Assembly: GCA_012728025.1 (NCBI GenBank)
Contig: JAAYFX010000090.1
Location: forward strand, 1-13,820
Source: Clostridiales bacterium
GTDB taxonomy: Bacteria; Bacillota; Clostridia; Oscillospirales; Oscillospiraceae
Direction: 5' to 3'
Length of the DNA: 13,820 nucleotides
Part shown: positions 5,360 through 12,163 of the stretch, one piece after another
How the letters are laid out: the number at the start of each line of letters is the position of its first letter
Position numbering within the stretch: the first letter of the stretch is position 1
Made by a program: the position numbers and the translations under genes
Notes under the pieces: generated by a model
Databases searched by the model: none
Told to the model about the DNA's origin: nothing
The model's input: only the letters and a program-made list of their open reading frames with translations

Positions 5360-6220
5360 ATGGAAAAACTAAAGAGGATAGCGGCTGTACACGACATTTC
5401 CGGATATGGGAAGTGTTCATTAACGGTTGCGCTGCCAATTATATCGGCAAGCGGCGTTGAATGCTCATGTATACCCACAGCCCTTTTATCAACTCACACC
5501 GGTGGCTTCGAGGGCTTCACCTTCAAAGACCTGTCAGATGAAATGCTGCCCATCGCCCATCATTGGAAAAAGGAAAAAATCGAGTTTGACGGTATTTATT
5601 CAGGCTATCTTGCCTCTGCCGGTCAGGCAAAGCTTTTGGAGCAGGCCATTGAAATTATAAAAAGCGACGTGACACAGGTTATTGTTGACCCTGTAATGGC
5701 AGACCACGGCGAATATTATTCCGGTTTTGACGATAAGATGGCAAAAGCCTTTGCACAGCTTTCACAAAAAGCGGATATACTGACGCCCAATATAACCGAG
5801 GCGGCTTTTATGACAGGGATTCCTTACGAAGAAGGCCCCCATTCCGAAGAATATATAGATTCTCTTCTGAAGGCTCTATCGGAAATTTGCGGGGGTGCTA
5901 TTGTGCTTACCGGCGTTAAGCCCACACATGACAGCATTGGAGCCACCGCTATCGATAATAAAACCGGCGAAAAGTTTTTTTCATACAGCCATCTGAGACA
6001 GGGAGTTTTTCATGGTACGGGGGACTTGTTCTCTTCGGCGTTCTCAGCTCTTTTTGTGCGGGGAGCGGGGCTTAAAAACTCAATCGAGCTTGCCATTATG
6101 TTGGTTACAGACAGCATAGACCGCTCACTAATCCGAAAAACCTCCGGCCGTGACGGGGTGGATTTTGAAGGGGCCTTGCCAAGGTATATAACAGAGCTTT
6201 CGAAGCTTTTTAAAGACTGA
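5360..6220 (+). CDS. pdxY: Pyridoxal/pyridoxine kinase (pyridoxamine kinase), ribokinase superfamily
   Basis: A 286-residue cytoplasmic kinase that phosphorylates vitamin B6 vitamers with ATP in the salvage route to pyridoxal phosphate. The N-terminus KRIAAVHDISGYGKCSLTVALPI is the substrate-binding motif of PdxK/PdxY proteins (SGYG at 14-17). DPVMADHGEYY at 110-120 and TPNITEA at 142-148 are family motifs. The C-terminal PfkB signature is GTGDLFSSAF (219-228), with Asp222 as catalytic base. Length equals that of PdxY (about 285). The start ATG has GAGG eight bases upstream. It is transcribed alone from a TATAAT promoter with a long structured leader and ends at two consecutive terminators. 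The symbol could equally be pdxK; the closely related thiamine-pathway kinase ThiD is less likely given the HDISGYGKCS motif. Confidence 0.92.
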   Translation: MEKLKRIAAVHDISGYGKCSLTVALPIISASGVECSCIPTALLSTHTGGFEGFTFKDLSDEMLPIAHHWKKEKIEFDGIYSGYLASAGQAKLLEQAIEIIKSDVTQVIVDPVMADHGEYYSGFDDKMAKAFAQLSQKADILTPNITEAAFMTGIPYEEGPHSEEYIDSLLKALSEICGGAIVLTGVKPTHDSIGATAIDNKTGEKFFSYSHLRQGVFHGTGDLFSSAFSALFVRGAGLKNSIELAIMLVTDSIDRSLIRKTSGRDGVDFEGALPRYITELSKLFKD

Positions 6221-6265
6221 AAGCAACTTAGAAAGCAGCTTTGCGCATAAAGGTGCTGATAGATT

Positions 6266-6311
6266 AAGGGCTTGGAGAATATAGTCTCTCAAGCCCTTAT
6301 AATTTTATTTT
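6266..6311 (+). terminator. Terminator of the pyridoxal kinase gene
   Basis: AAGGGCTTG (6266-6274) pairs with CAAGCCCTT (6290-6298), with GAGA/TCTC extending the stem, followed by ATAATTTTATTTT. It lies 46 bases after the stop codon and has the T-rich side on the plus strand. Confidence 0.85.
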
Positions 6312-6338
6312 CCCCAGCCGTAAGCTGAAGGGGTTTTT
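6312..6338 (+). terminator. Second terminator after the pyridoxal kinase gene
   Basis: CCCC (6312-6315) pairs with GGGG (6330-6333), with AGC/GCT inside, followed by TTTTTG. It comes directly after the first terminator, giving a tandem stop ahead of the convergent dehydrogenase gene. On the minus strand the same stem is followed by AAAATAAAATT, so it is less suited to that direction. Confidence 0.75.
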
Positions 6339-6391
6339 GTAAAAACATTTTTATAAGATTAAAGTAAAATCGAAGGGAAACAAAGGAAAGC

Positions 6392-7096
6392 TTACAAGGC
6401 AAAGCCACCATCGGATGCTATGACCTGACCTGTTATAAAGTCTGCCTTATCGGAGGCGAGAAAGGCACAAAGCTCCGCTATATCCGAGGGCCTTCCCAAG
6501 CGCCCCAAGGGGGTTTCGCAGCGCAGAGCCTCTTTATCGGCTTCTGTAAAGGAGGAGAGCATATCCGTTTCTATAACCCCAGGGGCAATGCAGTTAACCC
6601 TTATCCCAGAAGGCCCCAGCTCCTTTGCAAGGGCAAGGCTAAGCCCTATGAGGGCAGACTTAGAGGCGGAATACGCAGCCTCGCAGGAGGCCCCGCAAAG
6701 GCCCCAGACAGAGGATATGTTGATGATTGCCCCGTTTTTTTGGCCTATCATATGGGGAAGAGCGCACTGAATGCAATTATATGCCCCATCTACATTAACG
6801 GCAAAAAGTTTTTGCCATGCTTCATGGCTCATATCCGAAAAAAGACCGTATTCGGAAATTCCGGCGTTGCAGACGAGAACATCTACCCCTCCGATTTCGT
6901 CATACATATGTTGAACCTCATTCATATCGGATACATCGGCCTTTACCGCAAGGGCGGAAAGCTCTTTTGCAAGGGCTGCGGCCTTGTCATGACTTTGATT
7001 GTAATTAATATAAACCTTAAAGCCCTCCCTTTTTAAAGTTCGGGCAATAGCAGCGCCGATGCCCCTTGAAGCGCCGGTTACAAGTGCAGTTTTCAT
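6392..7096 (-). CDS. FabG-like short-chain dehydrogenase/reductase
   Basis: A 234-residue classical SDR oxidoreductase using NAD(P)H. The cofactor motif TGASRGIG is at 7-14, NAG at 77-79, the catalytic serine is Ser129 in IINISSVWG, and Tyr142/Lys146 form the YSASK motif. RVNCIAPGVIETDM and the end GQVIASDGGFAL are typical of FabG-type enzymes (3-oxoacyl-ACP reductase). The ATG has AAAGGAGG nine bases upstream. The gene is on its own, not in a fab cluster, so it may act on another keto or hydroxy substrate; a housekeeping fatty-acid FabG elsewhere in the genome is likely. Arg11 in GASRGIG and the NYNQS stretch after the second beta strand would favour NADPH, as inference. I leave the symbol empty for that reason. 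Confidence 0.9.
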   Translation of the reverse strand: MKTALVTGASRGIGAAIARTLKREGFKVYINYNQSHDKAAALAKELSALAVKADVSDMNEVQHMYDEIGGVDVLVCNAGISEYGLFSDMSHEAWQKLFAVNVDGAYNCIQCALPHMIGQKNGAIINISSVWGLCGASCEAAYSASKSALIGLSLALAKELGPSGIRVNCIAPGVIETDMLSSFTEADKEALRCETPLGRLGRPSDIAELCAFLASDKADFITGQVIASDGGFAL

Positions 7097-7411
7097 AGGC
7101 GAAAGCCTCCTTTGCGGGATTTTATGTTTTTCTGCGATGATATATTATATACTTTATAGGAAAGCAAATTTTATCCATGCGTTTTATTTGCATATCTTGT
7201 TTGAAATGCCTGATAGCCTGTGGTAAAATGTCTTTTATATAAACTGTATGATTAAAATGCGTTTAAAATAAGGCTGCTTTTGCCTGAGGGGGATGTGCAT
7301 TAGGATAAGCGGCTTTAATTTGAGTGAGATACGAATTTAAAATGTTCAAAAGATGGCCTGCTTCAAAGGAAGAAAGCAGCGGAAAGAAGCAAGCTGTTTG
7401 GAGGTTAAAAA
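7097..7411. other. Divergent intergenic region, dehydrogenase and PASTA genes
   Basis: This 315-bp region holds the ribosome binding site and an AT-rich likely promoter area for the dehydrogenase gene (TATAAT-like on the minus strand near 7140-7150), and the promoter of the PASTA gene at 7201-7229. The remaining 175 nt or so are a leader with one modest hairpin (CTGCTT 7358-7363 with AAGCAG 7374-7379). I see no gene or RNA family in it. Confidence 0.55.
7201..7229 (+). promoter_or_regulatory. Sigma-A promoter of the zinc-ribbon/PASTA gene
   Basis: TTGAAA (7201-7206), a 17-bp spacer and TAAAAT (7224-7229). Each hexamer differs from consensus at one or two positions. It predicts a leader of about 175 nt. 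Confidence 0.65.
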
Positions 7412-8629
7412 ATGAGAATGATAAATTGCAAAAAATGCGGCAAGAGCATGGATGCTGACCTTGGTATGTGCCCCAACTGCGGTGCTATGTACTACATATT
7501 ATCGGATGGCGAAACTCCGGATTCGCCCCAGACCGATAATGGTGCGGCTTTTTCTGAAAACCAACAGCCTTTGGATAATGACGACCTGTTTAACACAAGG
7601 GTATTAAACCCGCAGCAGACAGATGAAACTCAAGTTTTTAAAACAACTCCCCAGCAAACAGCCCCCCCGCCGGTTCATAAGAGTGCCCCGCCACGGCCTG
7701 TTTCTTCTGCCCATAGACAGGAAAGCCGCCATGGGGGAGGGGGAGATAAAAGACCGAACAGTCTGAAAAAGCAGCTTGCGGTGGCGGCAGTTGCCCTTAT
7801 AGCACTGCTTACTCTTGTTATATCCATAATGAGCGGACTTTTTAATTTTAACAAAAACGAGGACCAGATAAACAGAATGCCCCAGCTTGTAGGCCAGACT
7901 GATGCCACAGCCGTAATGCTGCTTGAATCCATGGGGATAAAAGTTGAAACCATGCTTGAGCGTGACGAAACCCTTGAGGGAACCGTTATCAGACAGAGCG
8001 TTAAAGAGGGCAAAAAGCTTAAAGACGGGGAGCTTGTGATATTAACCATATCAAAAGGTCCGGAGGACAAGGGGGAATCGTCCACAGAGACAGAATATGT
8101 CACTGTGCCAAATGTTTTAAGCAAAACCTATGAGCAGGCTCTTAAGGAAATCACTCAGGCAGGTCTTGTAGCCACAAGGGCGGAAGATATATTCAGTCCG
8201 GTAAATCAGGGCAGAGTGGTTTCCCAAAATCCCCTTGAGGGGGCAAAGCTTCAAAAGGGAGATATAGTAACTGTAACCGTGTCAAAGGGAGAGGAGCCTT
8301 CACCCTCACCTGCGGGACATACGATAACGGTAACAGCGGGAATAGGCGGCAGCATAAGTCCCAAGGGTCTTATAATAGTGGAGGAGGGTAAAGACCAGAC
8401 CTTCACAATAACGCCGGATTCCGGATATGAGATACGGGAGCTTAAGGTAGACGGAACAAGCATAGGGGCTGTGTCCACATATACTTTTACGAAGGTCACA
8501 GGGGACCACACCATATATGCGGTGTTCCAGCTTAAAAAAGAACCTACACCTGCACCTACTCCAACACCTACACCTGCGCCCCCACCAACTCCGACATCCC
8601 CTCCGGAACCGGAGGGGCAGGGAGAATAA
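7412..8629 (+). CDS. Zinc-ribbon, single-pass membrane protein with two PASTA domains and a bacterial repeat domain
   Basis: A 405-residue protein of unusual build. Residues 6-23 form a four-cysteine zinc ribbon (CKKC...CPNC), followed by a low-complexity Gln/Pro-rich linker to about 118. One membrane helix lies at 121-143. Outside are two PASTA domains (about 155-216 and 229-292, each ending in LTISKG or VTVSKG) and a beta-rich domain at 304-373 (ITVTAGIGGSISPKG...DSGYEIRELKVDG...IYAVF) of the type called bacterial repeat or InlB_B-like. A Thr-Pro-Ala-rich tail closes the protein. PASTA domains bind muropeptides or lipid II in Ser/Thr kinases and PBPs, but no kinase domain is present. A cell-wall sensing or anchoring role is an inference. 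The ATG has GGAGG seven bases upstream. It converges with the yfcE-like gene, with only five bases between them. Confidence 0.88.
   Translation: MRMINCKKCGKSMDADLGMCPNCGAMYYILSDGETPDSPQTDNGAAFSENQQPLDNDDLFNTRVLNPQQTDETQVFKTTPQQTAPPPVHKSAPPRPVSSAHRQESRHGGGGDKRPNSLKKQLAVAAVALIALLTLVISIMSGLFNFNKNEDQINRMPQLVGQTDATAVMLLESMGIKVETMLERDETLEGTVIRQSVKEGKKLKDGELVILTISKGPEDKGESSTETEYVTVPNVLSKTYEQALKEITQAGLVATRAEDIFSPVNQGRVVSQNPLEGAKLQKGDIVTVTVSKGEEPSPSPAGHTITVTAGIGGSISPKGLIIVEEGKDQTFTITPDSGYEIRELKVDGTSIGAVSTYTFTKVTGDHTIYAVFQLKKEPTPAPTPTPTPAPPPTPTSPPEPEGQGE
8598..8617. repeat. 20-bp perfect palindrome at the end of the PASTA gene
   Basis: CCCCTCCGGAACCGGAGGGG lies inside the last codons of the PASTA gene (encoding part of SPPEPEGQ). 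It can form a nine-pair GC-rich hairpin with an AA centre. There is no T-tract on either side. Because the two convergent genes are five bases apart, it may hinder read-through in both directions. Confidence 0.55.
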
Positions 8630-8634
8630 TGAAT

Positions 8635-9102
8635 CTATAAGCTCAGAATTCGGGGGATAACCCCACGCTTTTCATCCAAATATATTTCAGCATAGCTTGG
8701 GCCAGCCCCATAGCCGCAGGAGCCGGGGTTTATGAGATATATACCCTGCTCCATACGGACATCCGCCATATGAGTATGGCCGTATAAGGCGGCATGAACA
8801 CCAAGGTTTTTTGCTTCGGTGTACAGCAGGGACAGACCACTTTTAACCGAGTGTAAATGCCCATGAGTCAAAAACAGTTTAAAGCCGCAAAGTGTCAAGA
8901 TTTCGGCTTTAGGAAGATTTATAGACATATCGCAGTTTCCCCTAACCGCCTTTAGCGGAATTTGGGGGAACTGCTTTTTTATTTCGGATATATCCCCCTG
9001 AGAGTCACCAAGGTGGATTATAAGCTCAGGATTGGAGACTCTAATTGCTTCAAGCATTTTTTCAGGGCTTCCGTGGGAATCGGAAAAAACGGCAAGCTTC
9101 AT
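8635..9102 (-). CDS. YfcE/MJ0936-type metallophosphoesterase
   Basis: A 155-residue calcineurin-like phosphodiesterase, probably a cytoplasmic enzyme with a two-metal centre. All metal-binding motifs are present: Asp8 and His10 in FSDSHG, Asp33 in LGDSQGD, Asn56 in RGNCD, His80 in LTHGH, and His109 and His111 in GHTH, with the family end motif INPGS. Length is normal for the family (150-185). The ATG has AAGGAGG seven bases upstream. YfcE and MJ0936 hydrolyse artificial phosphodiesters; the natural substrate is unknown, so I give no symbol (yfcE/yvnB-type names are used). It is divergent from the three small genes starting at 9200. Confidence 0.92.
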   Translation of the reverse strand: MKLAVFSDSHGSPEKMLEAIRVSNPELIIHLGDSQGDISEIKKQFPQIPLKAVRGNCDMSINLPKAEILTLCGFKLFLTHGHLHSVKSGLSLLYTEAKNLGVHAALYGHTHMADVRMEQGIYLINPGSCGYGAGPSYAEIYLDEKRGVIPRILSL

Positions 9103-9175
9103 GAGAACCCTCCTTTTTAATAGCTTCTTTTAAGGTATTTGTAACCAAAAGCTTGAAAATGAATATACTAAATTG

Positions 9176-9187
9176 AAAACCGGTTTT
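9176..9187. promoter_or_regulatory. 12-bp perfect palindrome before the small-gene cluster
   Basis: AAAACCGGTTTT lies two bases upstream of the AGGAGG site of the first small gene and just after a TATACT element (9164-9169). Its place, between promoter and start codon, would suit an operator or a small hairpin at the 5' end of the transcript. The -35 for that promoter is unclear (TTGTAA at 9139-9144 would need a 19-bp spacer). Confidence 0.35.
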
Positions 9188-9199
9188 AGGAGGCGTGAG

Positions 9200-9442
9200 A
9201 TGAATAATTTTGAAAAAATGAGCAAGGAGCTTCTCACCGGCGGGAAAAAGGGAGCTGCAGACAGCCTTGTAAACTCCAAAGAAGGAAAAAATATCAGCAA
9301 AATGGTTGATGGCAAAGAGCTTAAAAAGGCGGCCATGGAAGGGGACCAAGAAACCCTAAGCCGTATTTTAAATCAGGTGATGTCAACGGAGGACGGGAAG
9401 GCTTTTGTAAAAAAGGTAAGCGAGAGCTTCGGTAAAAAATAG
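9200..9442 (+). CDS. Small helical protein of unknown function (80 aa), first gene of the cluster
   Basis: A charged, probably all-helical cytoplasmic protein without cysteine, signal peptide or membrane segment. The start is the ATG six bases after TAGGAGG; an earlier in-frame ATG nine codons upstream has no such site. The middle part (KEGKNISKMVDGKELKKAAMEGDQETLSRILNQVMSTEDGKAFVKKVSESF) resembles, by eye, small clostridial proteins with a repeated helix ending in LSTPEG or MSTEDGKA. The sequence ILNQVMSTEDGKAFVKKV also recalls the start of the next protein (MINGVLSNPEQMKKVMEL). The next gene follows after 18 bp with a near-identical ribosome binding site, so the two are likely co-transcribed. 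I know no function. Confidence 0.75.
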   Translation: MNNFEKMSKELLTGGKKGAADSLVNSKEGKNISKMVDGKELKKAAMEGDQETLSRILNQVMSTEDGKAFVKKVSESFGKK

Positions 9443-9460
9443 TTTTAGGAGGTTCCTGCC

Positions 9461-9844
9461 ATGGATAATATCGAGGATATGATAAACGGTGTTCTGTCAA
9501 ATCCCGAACAGATGAAAAAGGTGATGGAGTTGGCAGGAACTTTTTTAGGCGGAGAAAACTCAAATCCTCAGGAAAATCAGGAACCGGCAGAGGAGGCAGG
9601 CATCTCTGCCGGAGCCTCCTTAGACGGGCTTATGTCGGGGCTTTCAAACCTGCCTGAAGGGCTTGCCTCGGCCGCCGGCAAGCTTTTGGGAGGCTCTAAT
9701 AAATCCTCTCGTGATAAGACCCAGCTTTTAGAAGCTATGAAGCCTTGGCTTTCCGAAAAGCGCAGGGGCAAGCTGGATATGGCAATGAAGGCAGCTAAGG
9801 TGATGAGAGTTGCTGGTTCTGTGTTTATTAGCAAGGGGGGCTAA
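9461..9844 (+). CDS. Small protein of unknown function (127 aa), second gene of the cluster
   Basis: The start is the ATG eight bases after AGGAGG. The N-terminal helix (MDNIEDMINGVLSNPEQMKKVMELAGTFLGG) is followed by a disordered Asn/Glu/Gly/Ser-rich middle (about 32-85) and a basic C-terminal segment: KTQLLEAMKPWLSEKRRGKLDMAMKAAKVMRVAGSVF. The pattern LLEAMKPWLSEKRRGKLD is one I have seen in small clostridial proteins (LLxALKPYLSxxRRxKxD), but without an assigned role; this is memory, not a search. No membrane segment or signal peptide is evident. It lies 18 bp after the first small gene and 133 bp before the third. A structural or regulatory protein in spore formers is possible but unproven. 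Confidence 0.8.
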   Translation: MDNIEDMINGVLSNPEQMKKVMELAGTFLGGENSNPQENQEPAEEAGISAGASLDGLMSGLSNLPEGLASAAGKLLGGSNKSSRDKTQLLEAMKPWLSEKRRGKLDMAMKAAKVMRVAGSVFISKGG

Positions 9845-9852
9845 AGCTTGGG

Positions 9853-9876
9853 TTTATTAAAGCTTTGTTTAATAAA
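9853..9876. repeat. AT-rich hairpin between the second and third small genes
   Basis: TTTATTAAA (9853-9861) and TTTAATAAA (9868-9876) form a perfect nine-pair stem around a six-base loop, nine bases after the stop of the second gene. There is no long T-tract after it, so it is more likely an mRNA-processing or stability element, or a weak terminator. Confidence 0.45.
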
Positions 9877-9922
9877 AGTCCGCAAAGGCCCTGCTTGAAA
9901 CAATGCTGCTTGCACAAATTCT

Positions 9923-9972
9923 GACCATTCAATTTGGTTTTGTGCCATAAATAGCGGCGGGAAGGAATGGTC
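9923..9972 (+). promoter_or_regulatory. Inverted repeat covering the ribosome binding site of the third small gene
   Basis: GACCATTC (9923-9930) is a perfect complement of GAATGGTC (9965-9972), which overlaps the AAGGAA ribosome binding site (9962-9967) of the gene starting at 9978. Pairing would partly hide that site. The 34-base loop can itself pair TGG/CCA. Translation control by structure is possible. Confidence 0.35.
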
Positions 9973-9977
9973 ATAAA

Positions 9978-10289
9978 ATGAACAGGTATGATGCCAAAAC
10001 CGGCAGGGTAGAGCATATACCCGAGCCGGATTTTATCCCAAAACCTCAGCCCATATCTGCCTTCATTGCCGCTTCTGAAGCTTCCGATGACATATCCGGA
10101 AGGGCGGAATACAAAAAACCGTCGGGGTCTGCCGGAATTCTCGACGGTTTGGGAGGTATATTATCCAAAGTTAAAAAAGCAGTCCCCGATGTGGAGGATT
10201 TGGTGCTTATAGCTGTCCTCTACCTTTTATATAAAGAGAGCGGGGACATAGAGTTTTTGCTTATAGCAGGGATAATGCTGTTTATTTAA
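9978..10289 (+). CDS. Small membrane-associated protein of unknown function (103 aa), third gene of the cluster
   Basis: The N-terminal half is polar and proline-containing (MNRYDAKTGRVEHIPEPDFIPKPQP). After a helical linker (GILDGLGGILSKVKKAVPD) come two short hydrophobic stretches, about residues 74-87 (LVLIAVLYLLY) and 92-103 (IEFLLIAGIMLFI), separated by the charged turn KESGD. They could form a membrane hairpin or one strong interaction surface. The ribosome binding site (GGAAGGAA) is about eleven bases from the ATG, longer than its neighbours; an ATG eleven bases earlier opens a four-codon frame that ends on this start. The organisation, small size and neighbours suggest joint action with the two genes before it. 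I do not recognise the family well enough to name a function. Confidence 0.72.
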   Translation: MNRYDAKTGRVEHIPEPDFIPKPQPISAFIAASEASDDISGRAEYKKPSGSAGILDGLGGILSKVKKAVPDVEDLVLIAVLYLLYKESGDIEFLLIAGIMLFI

Positions 10290-10307
10290 GCTGTTGAAAA
10301 CTGAAAT

Positions 10308-11021
10308 TTAGGCAGGCGGGGCAAATATATCATCCGAGGGAGTTGAAAGGTCTGTGTATTCAGCCTCCATAGAAACGGCAAGCTTTGAGCCCTCATATCT
10401 TTCATAGGCCAACAGAAGTCCGGAGCTGACGGATATATATACTCGGTTTACATAATTATCTGAACCAACATATTCAGCAAATATACATGGTTCACCAAGC
10501 TTTTCAATATAGCCCGCATCTTTTATATCAGCTATGCCGCTTTCCAAAAGCTCTTCGTAGCTGATAAGCCTTGCATAACGGTCTGTTGAGGCAAGGCTTT
10601 CTTCTTTTATTTCCGTCTCGTTTATTTTATCCACAGAGTCATACCAAAAGTAAAGCTTATCGTCTGCTATAAGGGTGTTTTTAACATAGCCGTTTCGGGA
10701 AAGACTCATCCTGATATTCTTTCCCTTTTGCCAATAGTTTATGGATTCCTCGCTTTCCCCCCCCTGCCAATAGGTGGTGACAGTATAACTGCGTGAAAAA
10801 CTCTCCACCTTGCTTAGCTTTGAAAGAACAGTCTGAACCGTATCCTTTGTAACGCCGAGAACGCCGATGTCACTATCGGCATTTGCACTGCCTCCTTGGG
10901 AATCCGGAGAGGGAAGGTTTATGGAAGGAGTTTGCCTTACAGAGCCGACAGTGCTTAAGATTACGATAATAACCGTTAGGGCAATGGCGGCTATCAAAGC
11001 ATAAATAAGCTTCTTATTCAT
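10308..11021 (-). CDS. Exported, membrane-anchored protein, possibly LolA/RseB-like
   Basis: A 237-residue protein with a short cytoplasmic start (MNKK), one hydrophobic anchor at about 5-25 and a Ser/Pro/Gly-rich linker to about 50, leaving an extracytoplasmic domain of about 185 residues. The domain has the feel of a LolA/RseB-type beta sheet: VESFSRSYTVTTYWQGGESEESINYWQKG, then IRMSL, LIADDKLYFWY, and later CIFAEYVGSDNYVNRVYISVSSGLLLAYERYEG. That fold assignment is a guess from strand pattern only. The ATG overlaps the wecB stop by four bases (ATGA), with GAGGAC nine bases upstream, so it is coupled to wecB. A role in the wall-polymer pathway or its surveillance is inferred from that coupling. 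Confidence 0.75.
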   Translation of the reverse strand: MNKKLIYALIAAIALTVIIVILSTVGSVRQTPSINLPSPDSQGGSANADSDIGVLGVTKDTVQTVLSKLSKVESFSRSYTVTTYWQGGESEESINYWQKGKNIRMSLSRNGYVKNTLIADDKLYFWYDSVDKINETEIKEESLASTDRYARLISYEELLESGIADIKDAGYIEKLGEPCIFAEYVGSDNYVNRVYISVSSGLLLAYERYEGSKLAVSMEAEYTDLSTPSDDIFAPPA

Positions 11022-12163
11022 GGGCGAAAGTCCTCAGGGCGCTTATCCGACAGACCGAAGCCGAACAAAATAGCATCTGCTATGCGCTTGCAAGCCAAGC
11101 CGTCCCCATAGGGGTTAACAGCTCTTGCCATACGCTCATAGGCGGAAGGCTCTGTAAGAAGCCTGTGGGCAAGCTCGTAGATGCGGTTTTCCTCAACGCC
11201 GGCAAGCTCCACTGTGCCGGCGGCAACAGCCTCGGGGCGCTCGGTTTCTCGGCGCAGCACCAAAACAGGCTTACCCAGAGCGGGAGCCTCCTCTTGCAGG
11301 CCGCCGCTATCTGTCATTATGAAAAAGCTTTTTGCCATAAGGCGATGCATTTCCAAGGCGTCCAGTGGCTCTATAAGGGAAATGTTTGGTCTATCCCCAA
11401 GAAACTTTTCCGCTGTTTCCCTGACATAGGGGCTTAAATGCACAGGGTAGACGAATGTAACCTCCGGAAAATCCGAGGCTATCCGTGAAACAGCACGGAA
11501 AATATTCTCCATAGGCTCACCGTAATTTTCACGCCTATGGCAGGTTAGGGTTATAACCTGACGGGAATTGAAATCAAGCTCTTTTAAGGCCGGCGTTTTA
11601 AAGCTGCCGTCTCCGACAGTGTAAGCCATGGCGTCGATAACAGTGTTTCCAGTTATAAAAATATTTTCATTTATGCCTTCATTGTGAAGGTTTTGTGCAT
11701 TTTGTGACGTAGGAGAGAAGTGATACTGAGAAAGCCTTCCCACCATACAGCGGTTCATTTCCTCGGGAAATGGCGAATTTCTGTCAAAGGTGCGAAGCCC
11801 TGCCTCCACATGGCCCACGGGCACACCTTCATAAAAGGCACACAAGGCCCCCGAGAAGGTTGTTGTTGTGTCACCATGAACAAGGACAAGGTCAGGATTT
11901 TCGCTTTTTAAAACGGGGCTTAGACCTTGTAAAACACGAGCCGTTATGTCATGGAGGCTTTGACCGGACTGCATAATGTCAAGGTCAAAATCCGGCTTTA
12001 TGCCAAAGGTGGAAAGCACACCGTCCAGCATTTGCCTATGCTGGGCTGTTACGCAGACTTGACTTATAATTTCCGGCCTTGAAGCAAGCTCCAGTACCAA
12101 AGGAGCCATTTTTATTGCCTCGGGTCGGGTTCCGAAAACGGAGAGAACCTTAATTTTTTTCAT
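11018..12163 (-). CDS. wecB: UDP-N-acetylglucosamine 2-epimerase (non-hydrolysing)
   Basis: A cytoplasmic 381-residue enzyme that interconverts UDP-GlcNAc and UDP-ManNAc, the donor for ManNAc-containing wall polymers such as teichoic-acid linkage units. Length and motifs are those of WecB/MnaA: VFGTRPEAIKMAPL at 9-22, HGDTTTTFSGA at 96-106, GHVEAGLRT at 117-125, FPEEMNR at 132-138, CHRRENYGEP at 209-218 and TDSGGLQEEAPALGKP at 284-299. The acidic and histidine residues expected in the active site (Asp98, Glu120, Glu134/135, His209) are in place. The start overlaps the wecA end by 14 bases and has GGGGAGG six bases upstream. The pairing with wecA and the four-base overlap with the next gene mark an operon. 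mnaA is the usual Gram-positive name. Confidence 0.96.
   Translation of the reverse strand: MKKIKVLSVFGTRPEAIKMAPLVLELASRPEIISQVCVTAQHRQMLDGVLSTFGIKPDFDLDIMQSGQSLHDITARVLQGLSPVLKSENPDLVLVHGDTTTTFSGALCAFYEGVPVGHVEAGLRTFDRNSPFPEEMNRCMVGRLSQYHFSPTSQNAQNLHNEGINENIFITGNTVIDAMAYTVGDGSFKTPALKELDFNSRQVITLTCHRRENYGEPMENIFRAVSRIASDFPEVTFVYPVHLSPYVRETAEKFLGDRPNISLIEPLDALEMHRLMAKSFFIMTDSGGLQEEAPALGKPVLVLRRETERPEAVAAGTVELAGVEENRIYELAHRLLTEPSAYERMARAVNPYGDGLACKRIADAILFGFGLSDKRPEDFRP

Noticed and set aside
8540..8600. Short tandem repeats of CCTACACCTGCACC type as a DNA repeat element
   Set aside because: They are explained by the Thr-Pro-Ala-rich tail of the PASTA protein; codon-level repeats in a stalk are ordinary.
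10308..11021. Lipoprotein signal in the exported protein downstream of wecB
   Set aside because: There is no cysteine after the hydrophobic segment, so it is an anchored or cleaved protein and not a lipoprotein.
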